Shown: positions 8,870 to 18,801 of the stretch, one piece after another
How the letters are laid out: each line of letters begins with the position of its first letter
Numbering within the stretch: the first letter of the stretch is position 1
Assembly: GCA_009702045.1 (NCBI GenBank)
Contig: WLIV01000024.1
Span: forward strand, 1-54,701
Origin: Actinomycetota bacterium
GTDB taxonomy: Bacteria; Actinomycetota; Acidimicrobiia; Acidimicrobiales; Ilumatobacteraceae
Direction: 5' to 3'
Length of the DNA: 54,701 nt
The notes under the pieces: generated by a model
What the model saw: only the letters and a program-made list of their open reading frames with translations
Databases searched by the model: none
What the model was told of the DNA's origin: nothing
Program-made: the position numbers and the translations under genes

Positions 8870-9346
8870 CTACCGGCGCGCAGCCCGCGCAGCCTGTGCC
8901 TTGCGCACCATGTTCACACCGCTGCCGACCGCGCGCCCGGCTTTCTTGCCGATCTCCGTGCTGCGGTCGCCCGGTTCGCCCGCGGCCGCACGCGCCCGAC
9001 GCTCACGTTGGGTGAAGCTGCTCCCCCACCAGACCACGGCGTGCACCGCAGCGATCGCGACGATGATGAAGCGCGTGCCGTTGTCCACGCTGACCCACGG
9101 TTGCAGACCGGCAGCAATCTCGACGAGCACCAGCACCGGGTCGCCGACTTTGTGCACTCGCCGATCAATCAGGCGGAACGCCGACAGCGCGCCACGTGTG
9201 CTGGCGGCGTACAACAGGATGAAGGCGCCGAGCACCGACGGCACGAACGGCTGGGGGCTCTGCAGGCCCGTGGCCACCAACGCCCCGCCGAGGATGTACT
9301 CGACGAGTTGGTGCATCCAGAAGGGACGTTTGCCCGGGTTGCTCAC
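8870..9346 (-). CDS. Small integral membrane protein, unknown function
   Basis: About 158 residues from GTG 9346. Hydrophobic stretches lie at LVEYILGGALVATGL, VPSVLGAFILLYAA and FIIVAIAAVHAVVWWG, suggesting three membrane passes, with a positively charged C-terminal tail of about 50 residues rich in Arg, Lys and Ala. The frame stays open to 9418, but that extension runs through the groEL terminator hairpin, so I prefer the internal GTG; ATG 9316 (MHQLVEYIL) is a shorter alternative. I do not recognise the family. Confidence 0.6.
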   Translation of the reverse strand: MSNPGKRPFWMHQLVEYILGGALVATGLQSPQPFVPSVLGAFILLYAASTRGALSAFRLIDRRVHKVGDPVLVLVEIAAGLQPWVSVDNGTRFIIVAIAAVHAVVWWGSSFTQRERRARAAAGEPGDRSTEIGKKAGRAVGSGVNMVRKAQAARAARR

Positions 9347-9372
9347 GACGGCGAGCCTAGTGCGCAGAAAGG

Positions 9373-9407
9373 GAACGACCCCGGGGCCGAAGCCACCGGG
9401 GTCGTTC
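9373..9407 (-). terminator. Terminator hairpin after groEL
   Basis: Two perfect 12-bp arms, GAACGACCCCGG (9373-9384) and CCGGGGTCGTTC (9396-9407), enclose an 11-nt loop 30 bp after the groEL stop. Read on the minus strand, the hairpin is followed by CCCTTTC. It should end the groES-groEL transcript. Confidence 0.8.
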
Positions 9408-9436
9408 TCATACAACACAGTCTCAGTGAGACAGGC

Positions 9437-11086
<1,650 letters not shown>

Positions 11087-11094
11087 TCAGCTGC

Positions 11095-11388
11095 TCAGTT
11101 CGCCACAATGGCGAGCACGTCGCGGCTGGTCAGGATCAGCAGATCCTTGCCGTCGATGGTGACTTCGGTGCCGCCGTACTTGCTGTACAGCACCGTGTCG
11201 CCGACCTTGACGTCGAGCGCGGCGTGCGTGCCCTTGTCGTCGCTCCAGCGGCCGGGGCCGACGGCGAGGACTTCGCCCTGCTGCGGCTTTTCCTTGGCAG
11301 TGTCGGGGATCACGAGACCCGACGCAGTGGTCTTCTCGGCCTCTTTGGGCAGAACGACGATGCGGTCGTCGAGGGGCTTGAGATTCAT
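11095..11388 (-). CDS. groS: 10-kDa co-chaperonin GroES
   Basis: A 97-residue lid protein for GroEL. It starts [18 protein letters not shown], contains the mobile-loop region [19 protein letters not shown] and the roof-hairpin [15 protein letters not shown], and ends near [11 protein letters not shown]. The start is ATG 11388, with GGAGG nine bases upstream; an in-frame TTG-type extension upstream is not homologous. It is the first gene of the groES-groEL operon. Confidence 0.97.
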   Translation of the reverse strand: MNLKPLDDRIVVLPKEAEKTTASGLVIPDTAKEKPQQGEVLAVGPGRWSDDKGTHAALDVKVGDTVLYSKYGGTEVTIDGKDLLILTSRDVLAIVAN

Positions 11389-11445
11389 TGGTGCGGCCTC
11401 CGTTGGCAAGAGCACTCGTTGGTGGATCGATACCGACCGAGTGGG

Positions 11446-11472
11446 TTAGCACTCGACCGGGGTGAGTGCCAG
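11446..11472 (-). promoter_or_regulatory. CIRCE operator 1 (HrcA site)
   Basis: TTAGCACTC, nine bases, then GAGTGCCAG. The left arm is a perfect CIRCE half-site and the right arm matches 6 of the 7 innermost positions. It lies just downstream of the predicted -10, 58 bp before the groES start. Confidence 0.88.
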
Positions 11473-11500
11473 GTTACGCGCTCGCGAACCCCGTTAGCAA
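11471..11500 (-). promoter_or_regulatory. Predicted groES-groEL promoter
   Basis: On the minus strand TTGCTA (11500-11495) and TAACCT (11476-11471) are separated by 18 bases. Each hexamer touches one of the two CIRCE elements, which is the arrangement expected for HrcA repression. Confidence 0.5.
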
Positions 11501-11520
11501 CCGGGACATGAGAGTGCTAA
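11494..11520 (-). promoter_or_regulatory. CIRCE operator 2 (HrcA site)
   Basis: TTAGCAACC, nine bases, then a perfect GAGTGCTAA. It overlaps the predicted -35 and is spaced 48 bp from operator 1, centre to centre. It also lies only 26 bp upstream of the divergent gene at 11546, so HrcA binding could affect that gene as well. Confidence 0.85.
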
Positions 11521-11545
11521 CTGGGAATCGTGGGAGACTGGCCCC

Positions 11546-13087
11546 ATGGCGACCGGCGGGGCGGGCCCGGAATGGATCGAGATCATCGACGCCGATCCCT
11601 CCGCGTTCGGCGCGGGAGCATCGCTGTCGGCTGATCGGCCGCGACCGGCGTGGGTTCGTGGCGGTTCCCGCAGCGTCGTCGGTCTGGTGGTCTTGGCCCT
11701 GGTGGGCGGCGCCGCAGTCGTGGGCACGCGGCTGCAGCCTTGGCACCGCGGCCCGCACTCGCTGTCGTTTCCCGCTCCGGGTGTGGTGCCGGCGGGTGAC
11801 GGCCACTGGGTGTTCGACACGCCGCCGGGCACGTTGGTCGGGGCCGGCACGGGCACCCCCGCGCCCAATGAACCGGGGTCGTACGCGATGTCCGAGTTCA
11901 CGGGCTACGTGTTTGCCGATGCCGACGCCAGCATCGGCTTCGTGCGGGGCGCGTCGTCGACTGGTCGATCCGCGATGTTCAGCACACGCACGTACGACGC
12001 GCTGGTCACCGGCGGTACGGCTGCCACCGTCCAGGGAGTTCCTGCCGTCATCACCCAGGCCGTGAACGCGACGACGAACCGAATCGACGTCGAGTTCGGC
12101 CCGATCGACGGCCAGTTGTTCGACGTGACGGCAGAGCACCTGACGATGCAGGAGGCGCTGCGGTTCGCCGATGCTGTCGGGCTGCGCGACGGTACGCCGA
12201 CGATCTCCGACGACCGGGCACTCGCCGGCATGCAGCCCGTGGTAGGCGCTCGCGACCTGACGAGGGTCTACAGCCTGCTCTCCAACACGGGAGAACAGTC
12301 GATCCCGCAGACCTGGCTGGTGTTCGCGTCCTACCGATCGGCGGATGGAATCGCCACGGTGGGGTCGATCCCCTTCGCCGGCAGCGATGTGCCCAGGCTG
12401 CTGCGGCTGCTGCTCCCCGGTGGGGTCGAGCGCACCGTGCACGGTGTCACCGGTCTGGCCGCCGCCGATGCGGTGCGGATATCCACCGACCCTTTCTCGA
12501 ACAACTCAGTCGTGATGTGGCAGGAGGACGGGCGACTGGTCATGGTCAGCAGCTCGGGCACCATCGACGCGACCGTGGCGCTGGCCGAGACCGTGCGCGC
12601 CGCGACCGCTGCCGAATGGGGGGACGTGGTGGACGTCGCGGCCCGCACCCCGAACCCACTGTCCAGCAAGTACGACCCACCAAAGGGCACGGAGATCACC
12701 CTGCTCGACAGCATCGACCCGAACGGCGGTCAGTTCACCCTCTCGGCCACGTGGCAGCACAGCGAGTTCACTGCGTGCGCGATCGTCGATGGCTTCCGGA
12801 CCTGCGCGAGGAGCAGCCCGTTCTATGGGCCCACCCTCATTCCTCTGACGGCCTACGGCATGCACCTCGTCGTCGCGGTGGTGCCCGCCGAGGAAACGAA
12901 CGCACCGGAGGTGCGAGTCAGACATGCCACCAGCCCCACGAACGTGGAGGCGTTCGCACTCGAGGACTGGGGCACGGCGCTGCCGGGGCCGACCCTGGGG
13001 TTGTTGATCCAGGATGACGCGGTCTCGGTCGAGCTGTGGAACGGCGGCGAGCTCGTCCGAAGCGTCAGCTTCCCCCCAACAGCGTGA
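11546..13087 (+). CDS. Single-pass membrane protein with large extracellular domain, unknown function
   Basis: This 513-residue protein has a ~35-residue acidic cytoplasmic N-terminus, one membrane span (SVVGLVVLALVGGAAVVG, about residues 44-62) and about 450 residues outside. The outer part is beta-rich in character, with blocks such as GDGHWVFDTPPGTLVG and TWQHSEFTACAIVDGFRTCARS (two cysteines that may pair). No catalytic motif or named domain is recognisable. It diverges from groES and ends inside the 3' end of maf (23-bp convergent overlap). Probably lineage-restricted. Confidence 0.75.
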   Translation: MATGGAGPEWIEIIDADPSAFGAGASLSADRPRPAWVRGGSRSVVGLVVLALVGGAAVVGTRLQPWHRGPHSLSFPAPGVVPAGDGHWVFDTPPGTLVGAGTGTPAPNEPGSYAMSEFTGYVFADADASIGFVRGASSTGRSAMFSTRTYDALVTGGTAATVQGVPAVITQAVNATTNRIDVEFGPIDGQLFDVTAEHLTMQEALRFADAVGLRDGTPTISDDRALAGMQPVVGARDLTRVYSLLSNTGEQSIPQTWLVFASYRSADGIATVGSIPFAGSDVPRLLRLLLPGGVERTVHGVTGLAAADAVRISTDPFSNNSVVMWQEDGRLVMVSSSGTIDATVALAETVRAATAAEWGDVVDVAARTPNPLSSKYDPPKGTEITLLDSIDPNGGQFTLSATWQHSEFTACAIVDGFRTCARSSPFYGPTLIPLTAYGMHLVVAVVPAEETNAPEVRVRHATSPTNVEAFALEDWGTALPGPTLGLLIQDDAVSVELWNGGELVRSVSFPPTA

Positions 13088-13655
13088 CGCCAAGTTCGCC
13101 AGCCAGACGCACGACCTCGTGCAGGGGCAGACCGACCACGTTGCTGACGCTGCCGCGGATGCGTTGCACGAACACTCCCCCGGCGCCCTGCACGGCGTAG
13201 GCGCCGGCCTTGTCCATCGGCTCGCCGGTGGCCACGTACCACTCGATCGTGGCCGGGGTGAGCGGCACGAACGTGACCAGGCTGGTGACCACTTCGGCTG
13301 CGAAGCGGTCGCCGAGGCGCACGGCGACTCCGGTGTGCACCCGGTGCGTACGCGCCGACAGACGGCGCAGCATGTCGGCCGCGTGGGCGGCATCATCGGG
13401 TTTGGCCAGAATCTCGCCGCCGAGGTCGACGGTGGTGTCGGCCGCGATCACGAGCGCGTCGGGCGCAGCCTCCACGGCGAACGCCTTGGCGATCGCCAGG
13501 CGCCGCACGTAGGCCACCGGGGCTTCACGGTCGAGCGGGGTTTCGTCGACATCGGGCGAGACGATGGTCAACTCGAGGCCGAGTTGTTCGAGTAGCTCGC
13601 GCCGTCGCGGCGAACCGCTGGCCAGGGTCACGCTCGGTCGTGATGGTTCAGCCAC
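13065..13655 (-). CDS. maf: Maf-family nucleoside triphosphate pyrophosphatase
   Basis: A 196-residue house-cleaning enzyme that hydrolyses non-canonical or modified nucleoside triphosphates. The N-terminal motif LASGSPRRRELL (residues 11-22) and catalytic Asp73 in IAADTTVDL are present, with KPDD and the THRVHTGVAV strand following. The chosen start is GTG 13655, which overlaps the end of dus by 8 bp and gives the family's normal length; the frame is open further upstream inside dus, but that part is not Maf-like. Whether it belongs to the dTTP/UTP or m7GTP subgroup is uncertain. Confidence 0.93.
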   Translation of the reverse strand: MAEPSRPSVTLASGSPRRRELLEQLGLELTIVSPDVDETPLDREAPVAYVRRLAIAKAFAVEAAPDALVIAADTTVDLGGEILAKPDDAAHAADMLRRLSARTHRVHTGVAVRLGDRFAAEVVTSLVTFVPLTPATIEWYVATGEPMDKAGAYAVQGAGGVFVQRIRGSVSNVVGLPLHEVVRLAGELGVTLLGGS

Positions 13656-14778
13656 CGCTGACCGCCATCTCCGCCGCATCGTCGGGCACGGTGAGGTCGT
13701 CGAGGTGCTGCAGGTAGCCGTCGGGCAGCGCCACCCGGATGGGCCCATTCGTGTGGCCGCGGCGAATGCGCTCGCCACCCTCCACGATCTCCATCGTCGG
13801 GTCGAGCGTGGCGATCAGGTCTTCGAGTTCCATCAGCGAACTGATGTTGCTGAAGCGGCGGCGCATTTCTCCCCCCACCGGGTAGCCGGTGAAGTACCAC
13901 GACGTGTGCTTGCGGAAATCGCGCATCGCCAGATCTTCGCCCAAGTGCGGCACCAGCAGACGAGCATGCTCGGCCATCACTCGGCAGGCCTCACCCAGTG
14001 CAGGCGCAGGCTGGACGGGGCGGCCGCTCATGGCATCGACCAGGTCGCGGAACAGCCACGGGCGGCCCAGGCAGCCGCGGCCCACCACGACACCGTCGCA
14101 GCCGGTGTGCTCCATCATCCGCACCGCGTCCGACGCTTCCCAGATATCGCCGTTCCCCAGCACCGGGATCTCGGGCACGGCCTGCTTCAGCTCGGCGATG
14201 GCGTCCCAGTCGGCGAGGCCCGCATAGTGCTGCTCGGCAGTGCGGGCGTGCAGCGCGATCGCGGCGACACCTTCCTCAGCAGCGATGCGACCGGTGGTGA
14301 CATGCGTGAGCAGTGAGTCGTAGAGACCCTTACGGAACTTGATCGTGATCGGCACGCCGTAGGGCGCGGCTGCGGCGACTGCGCTGCGCAGGATGGCGCG
14401 CAGCAGGTTCGGCTTGGCGGGCACCGCTGCGCCGCCGCCCTTGCGCGTCACCTTCGCCGCCGGGCAACCGAAGTTCATGTCGATGTGGTCGACGCGCCCT
14501 TCGGCGCACAGCATGCGGATGGCTTCACCCAACATCACCGGGTCGCTGCCATACACCTGCAGGCTGCGCGGCTGCTCGTCCTCGCTGAACGTCATCATCC
14601 GCATGGTCTTGGCGTTGCCGTGCACGATGGCCGTCGCCATCACCATCTCGTTGACGTAGATCAGCCCGGGAGCGAACTGCCGGCACATCGTGCGGAACGG
14701 CGCGTTCGTGACTCCGGCCATCGGCGCCAACACCACTGGCGCAACGGGGGCGATCGACCCGATCCTCAACGACTTCAC
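13648..14778 (-). CDS. dus: tRNA-dihydrouridine synthase
   Basis: The 376-residue flavoenzyme reduces uridines in the tRNA D-loop. Conserved pieces are the FMN-binding start VVLAPMAGVTNAPFR, catalytic Cys105 in NFGCPAAKVTRKGGG, the FMN-contacting KFRKG and HARTAEQ blocks, and GNGDIW plus the VVGRGCLGRPWLF phosphate loop. The start is GTG 14778; the long open frame upstream crosses palindromic repeats and the neighbouring gene and is not coding in this frame. It is the DusB-like form common in Actinomycetota. Confidence 0.95.
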   Translation of the reverse strand: MKSLRIGSIAPVAPVVLAPMAGVTNAPFRTMCRQFAPGLIYVNEMVMATAIVHGNAKTMRMMTFSEDEQPRSLQVYGSDPVMLGEAIRMLCAEGRVDHIDMNFGCPAAKVTRKGGGAAVPAKPNLLRAILRSAVAAAAPYGVPITIKFRKGLYDSLLTHVTTGRIAAEEGVAAIALHARTAEQHYAGLADWDAIAELKQAVPEIPVLGNGDIWEASDAVRMMEHTGCDGVVVGRGCLGRPWLFRDLVDAMSGRPVQPAPALGEACRVMAEHARLLVPHLGEDLAMRDFRKHTSWYFTGYPVGGEMRRRFSNISSLMELEDLIATLDPTMEIVEGGERIRRGHTNGPIRVALPDGYLQHLDDLTVPDDAAEMAVSGG

Positions 14779-14823
14779 GGCCCGCCACCGTACCCGCCCC
14801 TCGCCTCCGCCCACCCCACACCG

Positions 14824-14868
14824 CGTTTGAAGGCGCAGCCGCACCCGGTGCGGTTTGGGCTTCAAACG
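14824..14868. repeat. 45-bp imperfect palindrome, copy A
   Basis: Arms of 21 bases starting CGTTTGAAG and ending CTTCAAACG match at 17 of 21 positions around a 3-base centre. It lies between the THUMP methyltransferase gene and dus, both on the minus strand, and has a close relative of identical length 62 bp away. Confidence 0.85.
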
Positions 14869-14885
14869 CTGCGGCGACACGGATC

Positions 14886-14930
14886 CGTTTGAAGGGGTAA
14901 CCGCACGCAGTGCGGTTACCCCTTCAAACG
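14886..14930. repeat. 45-bp perfect palindrome, copy B
   Basis: Two 21-base arms beginning CGTTTGAAGGGGTAAC are exact inverted copies around a GCA loop. It begins 4 bp after the stop codon of the THUMP methyltransferase gene and would form a very stable hairpin at its mRNA end, so it may act as a terminator. It shares the outer CGTTTGAAG and inner CCGCAC segments with copy A. Confidence 0.9.
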
Positions 14931-14933
14931 CGG

Positions 14934-16028
14934 TTAGGGGGCGGGTGGGACGGGGCCGGTGTGCAGGACGACTTCGATGCCACCGTTCGTGGTCGACAGT
15001 GCCGGACGCAGTGGCAAGTGCAGCCGGGCCACCGGGGTGTCGCTGGAGCCGAGCACGGCGACGTTCCAGCCGACGGCCTTCTCGCGCAGTACGGCGCCGA
15101 AGCGGTCGTAGAGGTTGCGGATATCCCCGCCACCGACACGCTGGCCGTAGGGCGGGTTGCACACGATCCAGCCAGCGCGCGGCGGCAACGACAGATCGCT
15201 GACAGCCCGCACCGCGGTTTCGATATTGTCGCCCACACCGGCCCGAGCCGCGTTCTCGATCGTCGCTGCGATCGCGCCCGCGTCCCGGTCGGAAGCGATG
15301 ATCGGCGGGCACTTGTCCACCACATCGCCGTCCGCGCCGCGCAGCACACGCGCCCACGCGTCGTCCTCGAACGTCGGCCACTGCTGGAACGCGAACGAAC
15401 GGTTGCGACCCGGCGCCATCCTCCGGGCGATCAGCGCAGCTTCGATCGCGATCGTGCCCGACCCGCAGAACGGATCGACGAGCGGCGTCTTGGCATCCCA
15501 CTCTGAGGCGGTGACGAGCGCCGCGCCCAACGACTCACGCAGCGGGGCCTTCCCGGCCGGGCCACGCCAGCCGCGGTGATGCAACGGCGCGCCGGAGGCA
15601 TCGAGGCTGATCGTGACGATGTCGTGCAGGATGCGGATGAGCACGACCTGCTCACCGAGCGGCCGAGCGAGGGTCTCCATCGCCCGCTCCTCCACCGCAC
15701 CCGTGTGGTACAGCTTCGACTCCTTGTCGGAGGTCACCGACACTTGGACCCCAGCGTTCGGCGCGAGCCACTCGGACCACGGAATCGCGGCGAGGCCCTT
15801 CTGGAACGAGTGGAACCCATCGGCCTTGAACCGCGCAACGCGAACCACCACGCGAGTGGCGTAGCGCGAACGCAGGTTGATGGCCCACAACTGCGGCCAG
15901 GTGACAGTGCACTCGACACCACCACGCACGGGGCGCGCCGGACGCACACCCAACTTCTGCACCTCGCCGAGCACGAGTGGCTCGAGTCCGGGTACGGCAA
16001 CGACGAACGCGTCGATACGGGCACTCAT
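14934..16028 (-). CDS. THUMP-domain class I SAM-dependent RNA methyltransferase (RlmL N-terminal/TrmN-like)
   Basis: This 364-residue protein has a THUMP-type RNA-binding region (residues about 1-165) followed by a Rossmann methyltransferase. Motif I is DPFCGSGT (185-192), the acidic loop is ASDRDAGAI, and the N6/N2-type catalytic motif is NPPYG (291-295). This is the architecture of the RlmL N-terminal half and of TrmN/Trm14, which make m2G in 23S rRNA or tRNA. The start is ATG 16028, 10 bp after the tsaD stop, so it is probably the last gene of the t6A operon. The RNA target is undetermined. Confidence 0.88.
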   Translation of the reverse strand: MSARIDAFVVAVPGLEPLVLGEVQKLGVRPARPVRGGVECTVTWPQLWAINLRSRYATRVVVRVARFKADGFHSFQKGLAAIPWSEWLAPNAGVQVSVTSDKESKLYHTGAVEERAMETLARPLGEQVVLIRILHDIVTISLDASGAPLHHRGWRGPAGKAPLRESLGAALVTASEWDAKTPLVDPFCGSGTIAIEAALIARRMAPGRNRSFAFQQWPTFEDDAWARVLRGADGDVVDKCPPIIASDRDAGAIAATIENAARAGVGDNIETAVRAVSDLSLPPRAGWIVCNPPYGQRVGGGDIRNLYDRFGAVLREKAVGWNVAVLGSSDTPVARLHLPLRPALSTTNGGIEVVLHTGPVPPAP

Positions 16029-16038
16029 GAAAGCCCCT

Positions 16039-17055
16039 TCACGGGTTGAACGACAGACGAAGGTTCGGGTACGCACCGGCGTCGAGCCCGGTCGGCCCGT
16101 CGGACTGCAAGCGGTGCCATCCGGCAGCGGCGATCATCGCCGCGTTGTCGGTACACATCGCCCGACTGGGCAGGAAGCCGCGAATACCGGACTGCGTACA
16201 CGCCGAGAGAAACTGCTCGCGGAGCAGCGAGTTGGCGGCGACGCCGCCCCCGAGCACCAGACCTCGGGCACCCACCTGCCGCGCAGCGCGCTGTGCTTTC
16301 TGCACCAGCACGTCGACTACCGCGGCCTGGAACGACGCAGCGACATCGGCAGCCGACACATCGGGGTGCTTGCGCACGTAGTTGATGACCGAGGTCTTCA
16401 ACCCGCTGAAGCTGAAGTCGAGACCCTCGTGCAGCATCGCCCGCGGGAACTTGATCGCTTCCGGGTCGCCGTCCTCGGCCTCACGGTCGATTGCCGGCCC
16501 ACCGGGATACCCGAGCCCGAGGAAACGCGCGACCTTGTCGAAGGCCTCGCCCGCCGCATCGTCGATCGTCTGACCGAGCAGACGGTACTGACCGTGACCC
16601 TGCATCTCGATGAGCATCGTGTGCCCGCCCGACACCAGCAGAACCACCAGTGGGAACTCGAGCGTCGGGTCCTCCAGGAAGGCGGCATACAGGTGCGCCT
16701 CCATGTGGTTGACACCGACGAACGGCACGTTCCACGTGAGTGCCAGCGCCTTCGCCGCCGACACGCCGACGAGCAACGCACCGACGAGACCCGGCCCGAC
16801 CGTGCAAGCGACCGCGTCGATGCGGTCGTCGGTGACGCCAGCCTCCACGATCGCGCGGGCGATCATCGGGTTCAGCAGATCGAGGTGCGCGCGGCCAGCG
16901 ATCTCGGGCACCACGCCACCGAACTGCGCGTGGAGATCGACCTGTGTGCTGACCGCACTGGACACGACGTCGTAGCCGCCCATCACGAGCGCGGCGGCGG
17001 TCTCGTCGCAGCTCGTCTCGATACCGAGCACCAGGGTCGCGTCGTTGACCATCAT
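16039..17055 (-). CDS. tsaD: tRNA N6-adenosine threonylcarbamoyltransferase TsaD
   Basis: The 338-residue catalytic subunit transfers the threonylcarbamoyl group to A37 of ANN-decoding tRNAs. It shows the ASKHA nucleotide site LGIETSCDETAAAL, the metal site HMEAH (His117, His121), and GGGVAANSLLRE in the second domain. The start is ATG 17055 in an ATGA overlap with the rimI stop. tsaD, tsaB and tsaE lie within 2.8 kb, so the whole t6A transfer machinery except TsaC is encoded here. Confidence 0.97.
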   Translation of the reverse strand: MMVNDATLVLGIETSCDETAAALVMGGYDVVSSAVSTQVDLHAQFGGVVPEIAGRAHLDLLNPMIARAIVEAGVTDDRIDAVACTVGPGLVGALLVGVSAAKALALTWNVPFVGVNHMEAHLYAAFLEDPTLEFPLVVLLVSGGHTMLIEMQGHGQYRLLGQTIDDAAGEAFDKVARFLGLGYPGGPAIDREAEDGDPEAIKFPRAMLHEGLDFSFSGLKTSVINYVRKHPDVSAADVAASFQAAVVDVLVQKAQRAARQVGARGLVLGGGVAANSLLREQFLSACTQSGIRGFLPSRAMCTDNAAMIAAAGWHRLQSDGPTGLDAGAYPNLRLSFNP

Positions 17056-17594
17056 CGTGCGGCCTCCGGGCACAGTTCCGCCAGGTGATCGCGGTACTCG
17101 GGGAGTGCGAGATCGTTGCACCACATGACGATGGCGTCCTCCACACTTTCGTAGTACTTCTTGCGCACACCCGCCGGAGCGAACCCGAACTCGCGGTACA
17201 ACGCCTGTGCTGCAACGTTGCTGACGCGCACCTCCAATGTGAGGGCGTGGCAGTTCCGCGCGATGGCCTCCCATGCCAGTCCCGCGAGCAACTTCGTGGC
17301 GATGCCCTGCCGCTGCCGACTGGGGGCCACCGCGATGTTGGTCACGTGCGCATCGTCGAGGACGAACATCAGGCCGCCATAGCCGACGACCTCGGCACCG
17401 TCGCGGGCGATGAGATAATGCCGTTCGCCGGTACGGGCGAGTTCGATCTCGCTCTGGAACACCCCGACTGTCCATGGCGCCGGGTATGAGGCCTGCTCGA
17501 TCGGCAGGATCGCAGCCAGGTGACGACGGCGCAGCGGTTCGACCTCGATCCGTTCGAACGACTGACGGCCCAACAACTTGGCAAGCACGCTCAT
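17052..17594 (-). CDS. rimI: Ribosomal-protein-alanine N-acetyltransferase RimI
   Basis: A 180-residue GNAT acetyltransferase. The acetyl-CoA loop is APSRQRQGIATKLL (about residues 89-102), and the C-terminal block ALYREFGFAPAGVRKKYYES with the following MWCNDL is typical of RimI. The N-terminal ~25 residues are longer than in the E. coli enzyme. It overlaps tsaB upstream and tsaD downstream by 4 bp each. The fixed tsaB-rimI-tsaD order is a common actinobacterial arrangement. Confidence 0.93.
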   Translation of the reverse strand: MSVLAKLLGRQSFERIEVEPLRRRHLAAILPIEQASYPAPWTVGVFQSEIELARTGERHYLIARDGAEVVGYGGLMFVLDDAHVTNIAVAPSRQRQGIATKLLAGLAWEAIARNCHALTLEVRVSNVAAQALYREFGFAPAGVRKKYYESVEDAIVMWCNDLALPEYRDHLAELCPEAAR

Positions 17595-18292
17595 GCCGAG
17601 CCCTCCCGCGTCGACCAGTTGATCTGCGCGTCAGGAGCCCGCAGGTACATCGGCTGGATCTCCCACGGGTTCACCCAGTCCTCGCGCAACGCCCGTGCGT
17701 GCGCCAACTGCACCAGCGGCGCTGCTGACGGGTACGACACGAACTGTTCAGCGAAGTCGCAGTTCACACCAGAGGCGATGTCGTCTCGGTACCGCAGTGC
17801 GCCATCGCCGACGCACACCACGTTCTGCCCGCGGGCAATGAGGTCGGCAACGAGATCGTCGACCGAGCCGACACACGGCTCAGTGACCCGTTGCACGCCG
17901 CCGGGCACGGGCCGGTAGAAGGCGTAGAACACTTCACCCTTGCGGGCATCGATGACAGCGGCAATCGTGCGGTCGGCGTGGCGTAGCGGGAATGACAGTA
18001 AGTCGAGCGAGCTGATGCCGATCATCGGCACGCGCAAGGCTTGGGCGATGGCCTTGCCGGCCGCCAAACCGACGCGCATTCCGGTGAACAGTCCAGGACC
18101 GATATCGACGGCGATCGCTCCGAATTCGGCGATCTGCACATCCGCCTGGCGGCAGACGAACTCGATGGCCGGCACGAGTGTCTCGGCGTGACGGCGGCCA
18201 CGCGACACCTCGAACATCGCGAGAACACCCTCGTGGCCGCCGATGGCAACGCTGACCTGCTGTGTCGCAGTCTCGATCCCCAATATCAACAT
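17591..18292 (-). CDS. tsaB: tRNA threonylcarbamoyladenosine biosynthesis protein TsaB
   Basis: The 233-residue non-catalytic partner of TsaD. It begins MLILGIETATQQVSVAIG, has the conserved GRRHAETLVPAI and DIGPGLFTGMRVGLAAGKA segments, and lacks the metal-binding HxxxH of TsaD, as expected. It overlaps tsaE by 7 bp and rimI by 4 bp. Confidence 0.96.
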   Translation of the reverse strand: MLILGIETATQQVSVAIGGHEGVLAMFEVSRGRRHAETLVPAIEFVCRQADVQIAEFGAIAVDIGPGLFTGMRVGLAAGKAIAQALRVPMIGISSLDLLSFPLRHADRTIAAVIDARKGEVFYAFYRPVPGGVQRVTEPCVGSVDDLVADLIARGQNVVCVGDGALRYRDDIASGVNCDFAEQFVSYPSAAPLVQLAHARALREDWVNPWEIQPMYLRAPDAQINWSTREGSA

Positions 18293-18780
18293 GCGAACCT
18301 CGTCACTGCTGCCTCGATGCGATCCCAGCGAACGGCCCAGGCGCGACCGGTCGCATCGAGCGTGATCGAGCGCATCTCCTCGGATTCATCGGTGTCGCCA
18401 TGCTCGAGGCGCACCAGCAGATGGTCGCCGAGCGCACGACCAACGACGTCGCCCCATTCGACGAGCACAATGCCGTCGCTCTCGAGCAACTCGTTCAACG
18501 CCAGGTCGGAGACCTCGTGGTGTGTGGACAAGCGATAGACGTCGGCGTGGTGCAACGTGATGCGACCGGCGTCGTAGCTGTGCACCAAGGTGTACGTCGG
18601 CGAGGTGATCGGTTCGGTGACGCCCAGCGATGCGCCGAATGCTTTGGCGAACGCCGTCTTGCCAGCCCCCATCTCACCAGCGAGCACGATCAGATCGCCC
18701 GTGCGCGACAACTCGGCCAGCGCCGCAGCGATGGCATTCGTGTCGGCGAGCGTCGAGGCGCGGAGGTGCAACATGAGCAA
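18286..18780 (-). CDS. tsaE: tRNA threonylcarbamoyladenosine biosynthesis ATPase TsaE
   Basis: A 164-residue P-loop ATPase that drives turnover of the TsaB-TsaD complex. The Walker A motif is GEMGAGKT (residues 35-42), followed by SPTYTLVHSY and the Walker-B-like HHADVYRL, and then LVEWGDVV. The length is normal. It lies 21 bp after alr and overlaps tsaB. Confidence 0.96.
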   Translation of the reverse strand: MLMLHLRASTLADTNAIAAALAELSRTGDLIVLAGEMGAGKTAFAKAFGASLGVTEPITSPTYTLVHSYDAGRITLHHADVYRLSTHHEVSDLALNELLESDGIVLVEWGDVVGRALGDHLLVRLEHGDTDESEEMRSITLDATGRAWAVRWDRIEAAVTRFAC

Positions 18781-18801
18781 CCCAATGCTAGAGGCACGTG
18801 G

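Noticed and set aside
14824-14930. CRISPR-like repeat-spacer pattern
   Set aside because: Only two copies, each itself a full palindrome with a 17-base gap between them, and no cas genes nearby.
14779-15501. Upstream extension of the dus reading frame by about 240 codons
   Set aside because: The extension lies over the two palindromes and the THUMP methyltransferase gene in another frame; Dus homology begins at GTG 14778.
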